Positions 6,770-6,871 of a stretch of DNA of 6,871 bases are shown in pieces. The position numbers and the translations under genes are program-made. The first letter of the stretch is position 1; each line of letters starts with the position of its first letter. The notes below the pieces were generated by a model. That model was given only the letters and a program-made list of their open reading frames with translations, was not told where the DNA came from and made no database searches. This DNA comes from Bacillota bacterium (GTDB lineage: Bacteria; Bacillota; Clostridia; Christensenellales; Borkfalkiaceae), in assembly GCA_021768985.1 (NCBI GenBank), contig JAETTR010000061.1:1-6871 (forward strand), written 5' to 3'.

Positions 6770-6871
6770 CTAAGTGCAACACTCAGATAAAAATTGTTCA
6801 AATAAATCTTGTGGTTTTTTGAAACCTAAAACCTTTTTGGGTCTGGCGTTAATTAACGCCAGATTTTTTTC
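6770..6871 (-). CDS. IS30-family transposase, C-terminal fragment
   Basis: Reading the minus strand from the window edge gives 33 residues and TAG. They contain INARPKKVLGFKKPQDLF, the hallmark C-terminal signature of IS30-family DDE transposases (LNNRPRKxLGxKTPxEVF in most members). The catalytic DDE core and the DNA-binding N-terminus lie to the right, outside the window. The stop codon falls inside the probable terminal inverted repeat, a compact arrangement seen in this family. It converges on bsh. Confidence 0.78.
   Translation of the reverse strand, partial: EKNLALINARPKKVLGFKKPQDLFEQFLSECCT
6842..6870 (+). terminator. Palindrome with T tract inside the transposase gene, terminator-like on the + strand
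   Basis: TCTGGCGTT (6842-6850) and AACGCCAGA (6855-6863) form a 9-bp perfect stem with an AATT loop, followed on the + strand by seven T. It has every visible property of an intrinsic terminator for transcripts coming from bsh. On the minus strand the same bases encode the LALINAR part of the transposase. Confidence 0.6.

Larger units (their letters stand above)
6761..6871 (-). mobile_element. Right end of an IS30-family insertion sequence (partial)
   Basis: The window ends inside an element whose transposase gene reads leftward. The ATTGTCAAACTAAGTGCAAC stretch beginning at 6761 resembles the terminal inverted repeats of IS30-family elements (TTGCACTT...TTGACAAT when read on the minus strand). 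The other end, the repeat partner and any target duplication lie outside the window, so the exact boundary is approximate. The drop in GC from about 6682 supports a foreign segment. Confidence 0.65.

Overview
The window suggests a gut-type Bacillota, most likely a Clostridia lineage. It has moderate GC, strong AGGAGG-like ribosome sites, a near-consensus sigma-70/SigA promoter, and a bile salt hydrolase of the clostridial/lactobacillal type. The lineage is an inference from style and gene content; no marker gene is present.

Layout. (1) 1-1891 (+): the 3' part of a large gene for a Zn-ribbon type adenine DNA methylase (COG1743-like) fused to a C-terminal Mrr-type endonuclease domain. (2) 1892-1929: a 14-bp perfect hairpin that serves as a shared bidirectional terminator. 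(3) 1930-4713 (-): a 927-residue protein with two methylase modules, an N-terminal D12-class (Dam-like) adenine methylase and a C-terminal COG1743-like methylase with its own CxxC/CxxC Zn ribbon. The second module is a paralogue of the methylase part of the + strand gene, so the two convergent genes look like one restriction-modification or phage-defence module. (4) 4714-4894: a divergent intergenic region with one promoter for each side. (5) 4895-5533 (+): a GyrI-like small-molecule-binding protein. It overlaps by ATGA a 41-codon NUDIX hydrolase remnant (5530-5655) that keeps the start and end of the enzyme but lacks the middle. (6) 5704-6681 (+): a choloylglycine/bile salt hydrolase with all catalytic residues present. 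(7) 6682-6769: an AT-rich spacer, then the last 33 codons of an IS30-family transposase (-) running off the window.

The most striking observation is at the start of the double methylase. A promoter (TTGACT-17-TATAAT) and a GGAGG site point to an ATG at 4740. The ninth codon from that ATG is TAA, followed at once by the ATG that opens the 927-codon frame. The TAA sits where D12 methylases carry the conserved aromatic residue of motif X (Trp in E. coli Dam, Tyr in T4 Dam). So the gene appears to carry a nonsense codon at residue 9, or to depend on termination-reinitiation at TAAATG.

Methylation and restriction by the first two genes probably act together. The GyrI-like protein and the lost NUDIX enzyme were probably co-translated as a small detoxification/housecleaning pair. 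The bile salt hydrolase may be co-transcribed with them. The IS30 end marks a mobile boundary on the right.
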